Source: Flavobacterium ranwuense
Lineage (GTDB): Bacteria; Bacteroidota; Bacteroidia; Flavobacteriales; Flavobacteriaceae
Reading direction: 5' to 3'
Length of the DNA: 64,000 nt
NCBI RefSeq assembly: GCF_004349315.1
Contig: NZ_SMLH01000001.1
Location: 620,001-684,000 of the forward strand
Shown here: positions 24,079 through 33,412 of the stretch, in pieces
Position numbering within the stretch: the stretch's first letter is position 1
Layout: each line of letters begins with the position of its first letter
Notes under the pieces: model-generated
What the model saw: only the letters and a program-made list of their open reading frames with translations
Told to the model about the DNA's origin: nothing
The model's database searches: none
Translations under genes and position numbers: made by a program

Positions 24079-26367
24079 ATGAAAAAGAGCGTTTTATATT
24101 TTTTGCTTTTACTTTTTATCCAAATGGGTTTTGCCCAAAGTAACTTGTCGTGGCAGGGTTATTTCTCTTATAATGAAATTAAAGATGTCTCAGAATCTGC
24201 AACGGCTGTCTTTGCTGCTTCCGAAAATGCTCTGTTTTCAAAAAACGTATCTACAAACGTAATTAAAACAACGAATACCATTAACGGGCTTTCCGGACAG
24301 ACTATTTCATCGGTATACCACAGTGCAACATTCAATAAAACAATTGTAGGGTACGAAAACGGACTGATAATAGTGATTAATGAAACTGATGGAACGATGC
24401 TGAATGTAGTCGATATTATCAATAAGCAACTTTCTCCAAATATAAAAAAAATCAATCACTTCATGGAATTTGAAGGCGTTGCCTATGTTTCCTGTGATTT
24501 TGGGATTGTTCAATTTAATCTGGCTACCATGCAATTTGGGGACACTTATTTTATTGGTAACAACGGAGCCGAAATCATAGTAAACCAAACAGCACTTTTT
24601 AATGGATTTATTTATGCAGCCACAAATAACGGTATACGAAGAGCTAACATCTCCAATAAAAACTTAATTGATTACAATCAATGGGAAACAATTGCAACAG
24701 GAAACTGGTCAAGCGTTGTGACTTTTGGTGCGGATTTGTATGCCATTAATGCTGCGGGATACATTCATAAATTTAATTCTGTTTCCAATTCCTTTACAGG
24801 ATTTATTGCCCTTTCTCAACCTTCATTGGACATGAGAGCAACAGCAGGTTATGTAATAGTGACTACTCTAAACAGTATTTATATTTACAACAATCAGATG
24901 GCTTTGGTGCGTCAAATAAATACAAATCAAATCACGAACAGTACTCCGAGTTTTACGTCTGCAACAATAATTGGGGATGCTATTTTCATTGGAACAAAAG
25001 AAAATGGATTGATTACAGCTTCACTTTCTTCGGGAGTAACTTTCGAAAATATAACGCCTATCGGCCCTTCTCGGAACAATATATTTGCGCTTGACGCCAC
25101 GACAAGTGCGCTCTGGACGGTTTACGGAGATTATTCGGCAGATTATAATCCGTACCCATTAGACAGTTACGGTATCAGTAAATTTAGTGGAACTGGATGG
25201 CTGAATATTCCGTATGAAGAAGTTTTAGGAGCACAATCGATGACCAGAATTACGGTAAATCCAAGCAATGAAAACGAAGTATATGCGAGTTCTTTTTTTT
25301 CGGGTTTACTAAAAATAGAAAATGACATACCAAAAATTTTGTACAATCAAACCAATAGCGGTCTTGAATCTTTGACCTTTGTGGGTCCTAATTATATAGA
25401 TATAAGGGTTAACGGAACGGCATTTGATAAATCAGGAAATCTTTGGGTCACCACCAGCCGAATAAAAAATGGATTGAAAGTATTTAAATCTAATGGTCAA
25501 TGGCAAAGTTATGCTATGGATAATATTCTGGATTCGGCTATTGACAATAATTTTGGAACAATAGCTATTGATAAAAATGGAACTAAATGGCTTTCTACCA
25601 GTGAAGATGGGGTTATTGGTTTTAATGAAAGTAACAATGTCTTCAAAAAAATAACAACTGGACCAGATACCGGGAATTTGCCTATTTCAAATGTAAGGAC
25701 ACTTGCTGTGGACGCCAGAAACCAACTTTGGATAGGGACCACAAAAGGATTGCGGGTTTTGCCGAATGTTGGCAGTTTTCAAACGGAAGACCAGATGACA
25801 ACGAACCCCATAATTATTTTAGACGATAATCTGGCGCAAGAGTTATTATACGAGCAATTTATTACTGATATTGCTGTTGATGGAGCCAATAATAAATGGA
25901 TTGGCACTGCCGATTCGGGTTTGTTCTTGGTCTCGCCAAACGGTCAGGAAACCAAATATCATTTTACGATAAACAATTCGCCGTTGCCCAGCAATGTTAT
26001 CAATGACATTGATATCAATAGCGCTACGGGCGAAGTTTTTATAGCTACTGCCAAAGGTTTAATTTCTTTCAAAGGAACTGCTACTGCGCCAAATGACAAT
26101 CTAAGCAATGCGTATGTGTATCCGAATCCAGTGCGCCCGGAATACCAAGGAACCGTTAAAATTGCGGGATTATTAGATAAAGCGAACATCAAAATCACCG
26201 ATATCGAAGGGAATCTGGTTTATGAAACTACTTCCGAAGGCGGAACAATAGAATGGGATACCACCGCTTTTGGGAAACACAAAGTGGCTTCGGGAGTGTA
26301 TATGATTTTTATTTCGGCGCAAGACGGAGTGGAAACGAAAGTTAAAAAAGTAATGATAATCAGGTAA
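24079..26367 (+). CDS. porZ: PorZ-like T9SS attachment protein (beta-propellers plus type A C-terminal domain)
   Basis: The start at 24079 gives 762 residues, close to PorZ of Porphyromonas gingivalis (776). A signal peptide ends GFAQ. Two propeller-like regions of repeated strands follow, with regulator-propeller phrases such as GTKWLSTSEDGVIGFN, NQLWIGTTKGLRVL and NNKWIGTADSGLF. The last 80 or so residues are a type A T9SS sorting domain (AYVYPNPV, then IEWDTTAFGKHKVASGVYMI). PorZ is the cell-surface component of the type IX secretion attachment complex and itself carries such a domain. The gene is followed by recO. A different propeller cargo protein remains possible. Confidence 0.8.
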   Translation: MKKSVLYFLLLLFIQMGFAQSNLSWQGYFSYNEIKDVSESATAVFAASENALFSKNVSTNVIKTTNTINGLSGQTISSVYHSATFNKTIVGYENGLIIVINETDGTMLNVVDIINKQLSPNIKKINHFMEFEGVAYVSCDFGIVQFNLATMQFGDTYFIGNNGAEIIVNQTALFNGFIYAATNNGIRRANISNKNLIDYNQWETIATGNWSSVVTFGADLYAINAAGYIHKFNSVSNSFTGFIALSQPSLDMRATAGYVIVTTLNSIYIYNNQMALVRQINTNQITNSTPSFTSATIIGDAIFIGTKENGLITASLSSGVTFENITPIGPSRNNIFALDATTSALWTVYGDYSADYNPYPLDSYGISKFSGTGWLNIPYEEVLGAQSMTRITVNPSNENEVYASSFFSGLLKIENDIPKILYNQTNSGLESLTFVGPNYIDIRVNGTAFDKSGNLWVTTSRIKNGLKVFKSNGQWQSYAMDNILDSAIDNNFGTIAIDKNGTKWLSTSEDGVIGFNESNNVFKKITTGPDTGNLPISNVRTLAVDARNQLWIGTTKGLRVLPNVGSFQTEDQMTTNPIIILDDNLAQELLYEQFITDIAVDGANNKWIGTADSGLFLVSPNGQETKYHFTINNSPLPSNVINDIDINSATGEVFIATAKGLISFKGTATAPNDNLSNAYVYPNPVRPEYQGTVKIAGLLDKANIKITDIEGNLVYETTSEGGTIEWDTTAFGKHKVASGVYMIFISAQDGVETKVKKVMIIR

Positions 26368-26429
26368 ATTACGAATTCCAAATTACGAATTCCAAATCGT
26401 AATTTCGTAATTAATAATTTGTAATTAAT

Positions 26430-27143
26430 ATGCTCGTAAAAACCAAAGCCATTGTTCTTTCATCTTTAAAATTTCAGGAAAAAAGCTTGATTGTGAAATG
26501 CTTTACGCTTTCTCATGGTTTGAAGTCCTATTTTGTTCGGGATGCTTTCTCTTCTAGAAAAGCCAATCAGAAAATCGCCTATTTTCAACCGTTGACTATT
26601 CTCGAAATTGAAGCGGTTCATAAAAACAAAGGCACTTTAGAAAATTTCAAGGAAATAAAAATCGCTTCTCCTTTTCATTCCATCCATTCGGACATTTATA
26701 AAAGCACAATTGTAATGTTTATTTCGGAAATGCTACACCATTCTATTCACGAAGAAGAAAAAAACGAAAACTTATTTACGTTTTTGGAAACGGCTTTGCA
26801 TTGGCTCGATAACCATGATGAAATTGCTAATTTTCATTTGATTTTATTATTGGAAACCACAAAATATTTAGGTTTTTATCCTGATATTTCTGATATGGAT
26901 ATGCCTTTTTTCGAAATGAACGAAGGTATTTTCACCCCTTTTCATGCCATCAGTTCGCTTACGGAGCATGAAAGTAATTTGTTCAAAAAACTAATCGATT
27001 TAAAATTCGATAACAATCAAAAAATATTTCACGTCATTGAAAGACAAATCGTTTTGAGAATACTTATCGACTACTACAGTTTTCATTTGGATGGCTTCAA
27101 AAAACCAAAATCATTAGACGTTTTGAAAGAAGTTTTCTCTTGA
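26430..27143 (+). CDS. recO: DNA repair protein RecO
   Basis: This 237-residue protein starts MLVKTKAIVLSSLKFQEKSLIVK, the N-terminal OB-fold of RecO, and continues as a helical domain with no zinc-binding cysteines, as in Bacteroidota RecO. RecO works with RecR and RecF to load RecA at gaps and to anneal single strands. It lies 62 bp after the PorZ-like gene, across a spacer made of repeated AATTACGAATTCC words (26368-26429). No terminator was seen between the two genes. Confidence 0.93.
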   Translation: MLVKTKAIVLSSLKFQEKSLIVKCFTLSHGLKSYFVRDAFSSRKANQKIAYFQPLTILEIEAVHKNKGTLENFKEIKIASPFHSIHSDIYKSTIVMFISEMLHHSIHEEEKNENLFTFLETALHWLDNHDEIANFHLILLLETTKYLGFYPDISDMDMPFFEMNEGIFTPFHAISSLTEHESNLFKKLIDLKFDNNQKIFHVIERQIVLRILIDYYSFHLDGFKKPKSLDVLKEVFS

Positions 27144-27484
27144 TTTATTTAGTTTAAATCGTCAGATAATCAAGAATCCATTGCAGTTTTTTATTTTTCT
27201 GATTTAAATTAATAATGCTATTCAAAGAATTTATTTTTTTAAAATTAGCGAATAATTATTTACTATATTTGATATAATTATTTATTTGAACTTTCAACCT
27301 ACTGAAAACCATTATTTTGACTGCCGCATATCTCTTTTTGGTAATCCTACAAATATATTGTCAGCTAAATTTTAAAACGCTATATCTCAAAAAATAATTT
27401 ATTAGGACAAAAAATCTTGAACTTTTTATTCTATTGAATTTATCTGGAGATTGTATTTCTATCATTAAATTTAAAATACATAAA
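27144..27484. other. Intergenic region upstream of the esterase gene
   Basis: In this 341-bp gap, a TATATTTG -7-like word lies at about 27262-27269, which would give a leader of more than 200 nt. No reading frame, strong hairpin or riboswitch-like structure was recognised in the leader. Confidence 0.35.
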
Positions 27485-28522
27485 ATGAAATCAAAATTAA
27501 AAAAAGCAGGAACATTATTGTTAGCAATTGCTTTTTCTAGTGAGGCGTCTGCACAAACAAAAGATGCTTCACAAGATCCAAACATCGAAAGCAATATCAG
27601 AGGTTTTTTGAATGTTCTTAATTCAGGAACTGGCAAGCCTATAGAACAATTGCCGCCTAAAGAAGGCAGGGCCGTACTGAGTGACGCACAATCAGCTGTG
27701 AAAGTTGATATGTCAGGTATAATTATTACAGAGAAAATGATTGCTACCGATGGACAAAACATTAAATTAAACATCGTCAAACCTGAAAATGCAAAAGGCA
27801 TATTGCCAGTATTTATGTTCTTTCATGGTGGAGGCTGGGTTCTTGGAGATTTTCCTACTCACCAACGAATGGTTAGAGATTTAGTCGTAGAATCGGGTGT
27901 GGCAGCGGTTTTTGTTAACTATTCGCCGTCTCCCGAAGCGCATTACCCGGTTGCGATCAACCAAGCCTATAATGCTACAAAATGGGTAGCTGATCATGGG
28001 GAAGAAATTGGAGTTGATGGGAAACGAATGGCAGTTGCGGGAAACAGCGTTGGAGGAAACATGGCTACCGTTGTTGCATTGATGGCTAAAGAAAAAAAAG
28101 GACCAAACATTAAATTGCAGGTTTTATTTTGGCCAGTTACCGATGCTAATTTTGAAACTGAATCCTATAACTTGTTTGCCAAAGATCGTTTTCTGACTAA
28201 AAATTTAATGATGTGGATGTGGGATAATTATACAACTGACCCGAAACAACGTAAAAAAATTTACGCCTCACCTTTGCAGGCTACAAGCAGTCAGCTGAAA
28301 GGATTACCGCCAGCATTGGTATTAACTGCGCAAAATGATATTTTAAGAGATGAAGGGGAGGCTTATGCCCGTAAATTAGATGAAGCAGGAGTAAAAGTTA
28401 CTGCAACTCGTTATAATGGAATGATTCACGATTGGGGTTTGTTAAATGCATTAAGTACAATTCCCGGAACTAAATCAGCTTTGTTACAAGCAGCTTCTGA
28501 ATTAAAAAAAGCACTTAAATAA
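27485..28522 (+). CDS. Secreted alpha/beta hydrolase, HSL (family IV) esterase
   Basis: The start at 27485 gives 345 residues with a signal peptide ending EASAQ. The oxyanion motif HGGGW begins at His114. The nucleophile Ser188 lies in GNSVGG, the acid in NDILRDEG, and the catalytic His in MIHDWG. This is the hormone-sensitive-lipase type of esterase, acting on acyl esters in the periplasm or outside. The substrate is unknown. A strong terminator follows at 28561-28600. The frame extends upstream to 27434 without a family match. Confidence 0.9.
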   Translation: MKSKLKKAGTLLLAIAFSSEASAQTKDASQDPNIESNIRGFLNVLNSGTGKPIEQLPPKEGRAVLSDAQSAVKVDMSGIIITEKMIATDGQNIKLNIVKPENAKGILPVFMFFHGGGWVLGDFPTHQRMVRDLVVESGVAAVFVNYSPSPEAHYPVAINQAYNATKWVADHGEEIGVDGKRMAVAGNSVGGNMATVVALMAKEKKGPNIKLQVLFWPVTDANFETESYNLFAKDRFLTKNLMMWMWDNYTTDPKQRKKIYASPLQATSSQLKGLPPALVLTAQNDILRDEGEAYARKLDEAGVKVTATRYNGMIHDWGLLNALSTIPGTKSALLQAASELKKALK

Positions 28523-28560
28523 ATCTTGATTTTGTAACGATAACTAAATGTAAGTTTTAT

Positions 28561-28600
28561 AAAAAAGTATCCTGGATCTAAAATTCAGGATACTTTTTTT
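28561..28600 (+). terminator. Rho-independent terminator
   Basis: AAAAAAGTATCCTG and CAGGATACTTTTTT pair across an 11-base loop, with a T-run of seven. It ends the esterase gene. Confidence 0.9.
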
Positions 28601-28747
28601 ATTAATCAAAATAGAAATCTTTCTTAAGAAAATTAATTTGGACTTAAACAAGCTTTTACTGTCATTTTACTTGGTTTGTGCGATTCACTTTAATTTTATT
28701 CTGCACAAACTCCATAAGAGGGTTTCAATACGCTCGCTAACACAAAA

Positions 28748-28778
28748 ACTCATAACTCATAACTCATAACTCATAACT
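28748..28778. repeat. Tandem repeat of a 7-bp unit (ACTCATA)
   Basis: Four full copies and a partial fifth lie 39 bp upstream of ileS, just before the TTACTTTCG promoter-like word. Confidence 0.85.
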
Positions 28779-28816
28779 ATTTATTACTTTCGCACTTCGA
28801 TTTAGAAAAGGATAAA

Positions 28817-31800
28817 ATGAGCACAAAATTTACTGAATACAAAGGACTTGACTTACCAACGGTAGCGTCAGAAGTACTTGATTTTTGGAAGAAAGAAAAT
28901 ATATTTGAGAAAAGTGTAACCACTCGTGAAGGAAACCCACCATTCGTGTTTTTTGAAGGTCCTCCTTCGGCAAATGGATTGCCTGGAATTCACCACGTAA
29001 TGGCGCGTGCGATTAAGGATATTTTTTGCAGATATAAAACTCAAAAAGGGTTCCAGGTAAAGCGTAAAGCGGGCTGGGATACTCATGGTTTGCCTGTGGA
29101 ATTAGGTACCGAAAAAGAATTAGGCATTACCAAAGAAGATATTGGAAAAACCATTTCCATCGAAGAATATAACGAAGCGTGTAAAAAAACCGTGATGCGT
29201 TATACAGACGTATGGAATGATTTGACCGAAAAAATGGGGTATTGGGTTGATATGGAAGATCCATATGTGACGTATAAGTCTAAATATATGGAAACGGTTT
29301 GGTGGATTTTGAAACAAATCTACAACAAGGATTTGATGTACAAAGGCTACACAATCCAACCGTATTCTCCAAAAGCAGGAACAGGATTGTCTTCTCATGA
29401 AGTGAACCAGCCGGGAAGTTATAGAGATGTAACGGACACGACGGTTGTGGCACAGTTTAAAGTGATTGATGCACACAAAGAATTGTTGTTCTCTAGGTTT
29501 TATGATTATATCACTTCAAAAAATTTACAGCATTACAAGCTAGAAGCGTTAGATTTAGACGAAATCTATTTCTTGGCTTGGACAACAACTCCTTGGACAT
29601 TGCCAAGTAATACTGCCTTGACTGTAGGTCCAAAAATCGATTACGCATTAGTAAAAACATTTAATCAATATACTTTCCGTCCGGCAACATTGATTTTGGC
29701 TAAGAATTTAGTTGGAAAACAATTCGGAAAAGGTTTCTTCGAAAGTGCTGAACCAGCTGATTTTGAAAATTTCAAAGAAGGCGATAAGAAAATTCCGTAT
29801 CAGGTTTTGGCTGAATGTAAAGGTTCGGATTTGGTTGATATACGTTACGAGCAATTATTGCCATTTGTTCTGCCATACCAAAATCCGGAAAATGCTTTTA
29901 GAGTAATTTCGGGAGATTTTGTAACCACCGAAGACGGAACAGGAATTGTGCATACGGCGCCAACATTTGGTGCTGATGATGCAAAAGTTGCCAAAGAAGC
30001 AACTCCTGAAGTTCCGCCAATGTTAATTTTGGATGAAAATGGAACTCCGGTTCCGTTAGTAGATTTACAGGGAAAATTCACTTCTGACATGGGTGAATAT
30101 GCCGGCAAATACGTGAAAAACGAATATTATAACGATGGGGAAGCGCCGGAACGTTCTGTAGATGTTGAAATCGCCATTCGATTAAAAGAAGAAAACAAAG
30201 CGTTCAAAGTTGAGAAATACGTACACAGTTATCCGCATTGCTGGAGAACCGACAAGCCTATTTTATATTATCCTTTAGATTCCTGGTTCATAAAAATTAC
30301 GGAGGTTAGAGACAGAATGTTTGACTTAAACGAGACGATTAATTGGAAGCCAAAAGCTACCGGAGAAGGCCGTTTCGGAAATTGGTTAAAAAACGCCAAC
30401 GACTGGAATTTATCACGTTCTCGTTATTGGGGAATTCCATTGCCAATCTGGAGAACTGAGGAAGGAACGGAAGAGATTCTAATTGGTTCTGTAGAAGAAT
30501 TATACAACGAAATTGAAAAATCTATCGCTGCAGGTTTCCAAAAAGAAAATCCTTTCAAAGGGTTCGAAATTGGAAATATGGGGGAAGCCAATTATGATTT
30601 AGTTGATTTACATAAAAATGTAGTTGATGAAATTACTTTGGTTTCTGCTTCGGGAAAACCGATGAAACGGGAAGCTGATTTGATTGACGTTTGGTTTGAT
30701 TCGGGTTCCATGCCGTATGCGCAATGGCATTATCCTTTTGAAAACAAAGATAAAATTGACCAAAATAAAGATTTTCCAGCGGATTTCATTGCCGAAGGAG
30801 TCGATCAAACGCGTGGTTGGTTTTATACCTTGCACGCTATTGGAACATTAGTTTTCGATAAAGTAGCGTACAAAAATGTAGTTTCTAACGGATTGGTTTT
30901 AGACAAAAATGGACAAAAAATGTCCAAACGTTTAGGGAATGCAGCAGATCCATTCGAAACATTAAAAGAATACGGCCCTGATGCCACGCGTTGGTATATG
31001 ATTTCGAATGCGAATCCTTGGGACAACCTGAAATTTGACTTAGAAGGAATCGCTGAGGTACGCAGAAAATTCTTTGGAACATTATACAACACGTATTCGT
31101 TCTTTAGTTTATATGCGAATATTGACGGTTTCAAATTTGAAGAAGCGGAGATACCATTAAAGGAAAGACCGGAAATTGACCAATGGATCATGTCAGAATT
31201 GAACACTTTGATAAAAGAAGTGGATAGTTTTTATGCGGATTATGAACCAACGAAAGCAGCTCGTGCAATCTCAGAATTTGTACAGGAAAACTTAAGTAAC
31301 TGGTACGTTCGTTTGTGCAGAAGACGTTTCTGGAAAGGGGAATATGCACAGGACAAAATCGCTGCGTATCAGACCTTATATACGTGTTTGTTAACTATAA
31401 GTAAACTAGGCGCGCCTATTGCTCCTTTCTTTATGGACAAACTTTACAGAGACTTAACTTTAGCAACACAGTCGGAAAAATATGACAGTGTACATTTGGC
31501 GGAGTTTCCAATTTCGGTTGAAAACTATGTTAATAAAATGTTAGAGAGTAAAATGCAGAAAGCACAGACCATTTCATCATTGGTTTTATCACTCCGAAAA
31601 AAGGAAATGATAAAGGTACGCCAACCGTTGCAAAAGGTAATGATTCCAGTACTTGACGACAATCAAAGGGCTGAAATTGAAGCTGTTTCTGACCTTATAA
31701 AAGCAGAGGTAAACGTGAAAGAAATCGTACTTTTGGACGATGCTTCCGGTGTTTTGGTGAAACAAATTAAGCCTAATTTTAAGGTGCTCGGGCCACGTTT

Positions 31801-32275
31801 TGGAAAGGATATGGGCTTGATTTCTAAGGAAATACAAGGGTTTTCAAAAGAGCAAATCAGTCAATTGGACAAGGACGGAAGTCTAAATATTGTTATTGCA
31901 GGAAATGACGTAATTTTAACTCTAGAAGATGTAGAGATAACATCACAGGATATTGAAGGTTGGTTAGTAGCCAACTCTAACGGAATAACGGTTGCGCTTG
32001 ACATAACAATTTCTGAAGAATTAAAACAAGAAGGAATTTCCAGAGAATTGGTAAACAGAATTCAGAATATCCGTAAAGATTCAGGATTTGAAGTTACCGA
32101 TAAAATTAAAGTTCAATTGAAAAGAAATGGAATTCTAGAAGAGGCGATTCTTAAAAACGAAGCGTATATAAAATCGGAAACATTAACTAGCGATTTGGTT
32201 TTTGTAGACGAAATAGAAAACGGTACAGAAATTGAATTTGACGATATAAAAACAATGATATTAATTTCAAAATAA
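28817..32275 (+). CDS. ileS: Isoleucyl-tRNA synthetase, type 2-like, with GIHH signature
   Basis: This 1152-residue class I synthetase charges tRNA-Ile and edits valine. The second signature is canonical (KMSKR at residues 701-705). The first, normally HxGH, reads GIHH at residues 57-60 in the phrase SANGLPGIHHVMAR, so the first and third positions are exchanged. The long CP1 editing insertion includes TTTPWTLPSNTALTVGP and GTGIVHTAPTFGADD. The length and C-terminal region match the eukaryotic-like IleRS2 type. I recall reports that such a GXHH form goes with very high mupirocin resistance; resistance here is inference. It leads an operon with a DksA-like gene and lspA. Confidence 0.96.
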   Translation: MSTKFTEYKGLDLPTVASEVLDFWKKENIFEKSVTTREGNPPFVFFEGPPSANGLPGIHHVMARAIKDIFCRYKTQKGFQVKRKAGWDTHGLPVELGTEKELGITKEDIGKTISIEEYNEACKKTVMRYTDVWNDLTEKMGYWVDMEDPYVTYKSKYMETVWWILKQIYNKDLMYKGYTIQPYSPKAGTGLSSHEVNQPGSYRDVTDTTVVAQFKVIDAHKELLFSRFYDYITSKNLQHYKLEALDLDEIYFLAWTTTPWTLPSNTALTVGPKIDYALVKTFNQYTFRPATLILAKNLVGKQFGKGFFESAEPADFENFKEGDKKIPYQVLAECKGSDLVDIRYEQLLPFVLPYQNPENAFRVISGDFVTTEDGTGIVHTAPTFGADDAKVAKEATPEVPPMLILDENGTPVPLVDLQGKFTSDMGEYAGKYVKNEYYNDGEAPERSVDVEIAIRLKEENKAFKVEKYVHSYPHCWRTDKPILYYPLDSWFIKITEVRDRMFDLNETINWKPKATGEGRFGNWLKNANDWNLSRSRYWGIPLPIWRTEEGTEEILIGSVEELYNEIEKSIAAGFQKENPFKGFEIGNMGEANYDLVDLHKNVVDEITLVSASGKPMKREADLIDVWFDSGSMPYAQWHYPFENKDKIDQNKDFPADFIAEGVDQTRGWFYTLHAIGTLVFDKVAYKNVVSNGLVLDKNGQKMSKRLGNAADPFETLKEYGPDATRWYMISNANPWDNLKFDLEGIAEVRRKFFGTLYNTYSFFSLYANIDGFKFEEAEIPLKERPEIDQWIMSELNTLIKEVDSFYADYEPTKAARAISEFVQENLSNWYVRLCRRRFWKGEYAQDKIAAYQTLYTCLLTISKLGAPIAPFFMDKLYRDLTLATQSEKYDSVHLAEFPISVENYVNKMLESKMQKAQTISSLVLSLRKKEMIKVRQPLQKVMIPVLDDNQRAEIEAVSDLIKAEVNVKEIVLLDDASGVLVKQIKPNFKVLGPRFGKDMGLISKEIQGFSKEQISQLDKDGSLNIVIAGNDVILTLEDVEITSQDIEGWLVANSNGITVALDITISEELKQEGISRELVNRIQNIRKDSGFEVTDKIKVQLKRNGILEEAILKNEAYIKSETLTSDLVFVDEIENGTEIEFDDIKTMILISK

Positions 32276-32282
32276 TACAAAA

Positions 32283-32663
32283 ATGGTAAATGAAGCTACA
32301 AAATACTCAGAAGCTGATTTAGCAGAGTTCAAAGAGATAATCCTTAGCAAAATTCATAAAGCACAAGCAGATTTAGATTTGATAAAAAGTGCCTATATGA
32401 ATGATTTAAATAACGGAACTGACGATACTTCTCCAACATTTAAAGCTTTTGAAGAAGGAAGCGAAACGATGTCTAAAGAAGCTAACTCTCAACTGGCGAT
32501 ACGTCAGGAGAAGTTTATTCGTGATTTGAAAAATGCACTCTTCCGTGTAGAAAATAAAACATACGGAGTTTGTAAAGTTACAGGCAAATTAATTGGGAAA
32601 GAAAGATTAAAAATCGTTCCTCATGCAACAATGAGTATCGAAGCAAAGAACTTGCAACGATAA
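32283..32663 (+). CDS. TraR/DksA-like protein without a complete zinc finger
   Basis: This 126-residue protein has a helical coiled-coil N-terminal half and a DksA-type C-terminal knuckle (YGVCKVTGKLIGKERL, then VPHATMSIEAK). The C4 zinc motif of DksA is reduced to a single Cys, with Thr and His at the other places, so zinc is probably not bound as in E. coli. Coupling to ileS (gap of 7 bp) and lspA is conserved in flavobacteria. It may act on RNA polymerase through the secondary channel, but this is inferred. Confidence 0.85.
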   Translation: MVNEATKYSEADLAEFKEIILSKIHKAQADLDLIKSAYMNDLNNGTDDTSPTFKAFEEGSETMSKEANSQLAIRQEKFIRDLKNALFRVENKTYGVCKVTGKLIGKERLKIVPHATMSIEAKNLQR

Positions 32664-32684
32664 ACCTCCTGTTAAACAATATTT

Positions 32685-32710
32685 AACGCTCCGTTGGGAG
32701 CGTTTTTTTT
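32685..32710 (+). terminator. Rho-independent terminator between the DksA-like gene and lspA
   Basis: AACGCTCC and GGAGCGTT pair around GTTG, with eight T residues after. The lspA gene is probably served by its own promoter just downstream. Confidence 0.8.
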
Positions 32711-32721
32711 GATTAAATTGT

Positions 32722-32729
32722 TATTTTTG
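32722..32729 (+). promoter_or_regulatory. Probable -7 element for lspA
   Basis: TATTTTTG matches TAnnTTTG and lies 19 bp before the lspA ATG, immediately after the terminator T-run. Confidence 0.5.
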
Positions 32730-32748
32730 CGCCATTAAAATTTATAAA

Positions 32749-33348
32749 ATGTCATTACGAAAAGCGTATCTCCTTATTTTTATCTTATTACTTGTTGATC
32801 AAGTTTCTAAAATTTATATTAAAACTAATTTTATTTTAGGAGAAGAAGTTGAAGTATTTAAATGGTTCAAAATCCTGTTCATTGAAAATGAGGGAATGGC
32901 TTGGGGAGTTCAAATTCCTGGAGCTCATGGAAAATTATTTTTAACTCTTTTTAGAATTGCAGCTGTTGGTGGTATTGGATATTGGTTGTGGGATTCAGTC
33001 AAAAAAAAGAGTTCAGATTATTTAATTGTTGCGATTTCATTAATTCTTGTTGGAGCTTTCGGGAACATTATCGATTCTGTTTTTTACGGAGTTGTTTTTG
33101 ATGACAGTCACCAACAATTAGCTACTTTATTTTCAGATCAACCTTATGGAACATGGTTTCACGGAAAAGTAGTTGATATGTTTTATTTTCCTTTTTGGCA
33201 TGGAAATCTGCCAAGTTGGTTACCAGTTTGGGGCGGAAAAGAGTTTACTTTTTTCAATGCTATTTTCAACGTTGCTGATATGGCGATTTCTACAGGAGTT
33301 GGAATTTTGATTTTTTTCAATAAAAAAGCATTTCATCATCATCATTAG
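32749..33348 (+). CDS. lspA: Lipoprotein signal peptidase II
   Basis: This 199-residue inner-membrane aspartyl protease cleaves prolipoproteins. It has four hydrophobic segments. The catalytic pair is Asp143 (KVVDMF) and Asp177 (FNVADMAIS), and conserved Asp109 lies in GAFGNIIDS. Between Asp109 and Asp143 there are 34 residues instead of the roughly nine seen in proteobacterial LspA, an insertion that I recall as typical of Bacteroidota LspA. The C-terminus ends in four consecutive His residues, a natural feature here. A bidirectional terminator follows. Confidence 0.94.
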   Translation: MSLRKAYLLIFILLLVDQVSKIYIKTNFILGEEVEVFKWFKILFIENEGMAWGVQIPGAHGKLFLTLFRIAAVGGIGYWLWDSVKKKSSDYLIVAISLILVGAFGNIIDSVFYGVVFDDSHQQLATLFSDQPYGTWFHGKVVDMFYFPFWHGNLPSWLPVWGGKEFTFFNAIFNVADMAISTGVGILIFFNKKAFHHHH

Positions 33349-33370
33349 ATTGAAAGCTCTCACAAAATAA

Positions 33371-33406
33371 AAAAAGACCTATTTCATGATTTGAATAGGT
33401 CTTTTA
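33371..33406. terminator. Bidirectional terminator between convergent genes
   Basis: AAAAGACCTATT (33372-33383) pairs with AATAGGTCTTTT (33394-33405). It lies between lspA (plus) and the small secreted protein gene (minus) and can serve both. Confidence 0.85.
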
Positions 33407-33412
33407 CTTTTA

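Noticed and set aside
28748..28778. Possible CRISPR-like array
   Set aside because: The unit is only 7 bp with no spacers; it is a simple tandem repeat.
33337..33348. Vector-derived His tag at the end of lspA
   Set aside because: The four His codons are followed directly by a native stop, terminator and flavobacterial sequence; there is no vector sequence.
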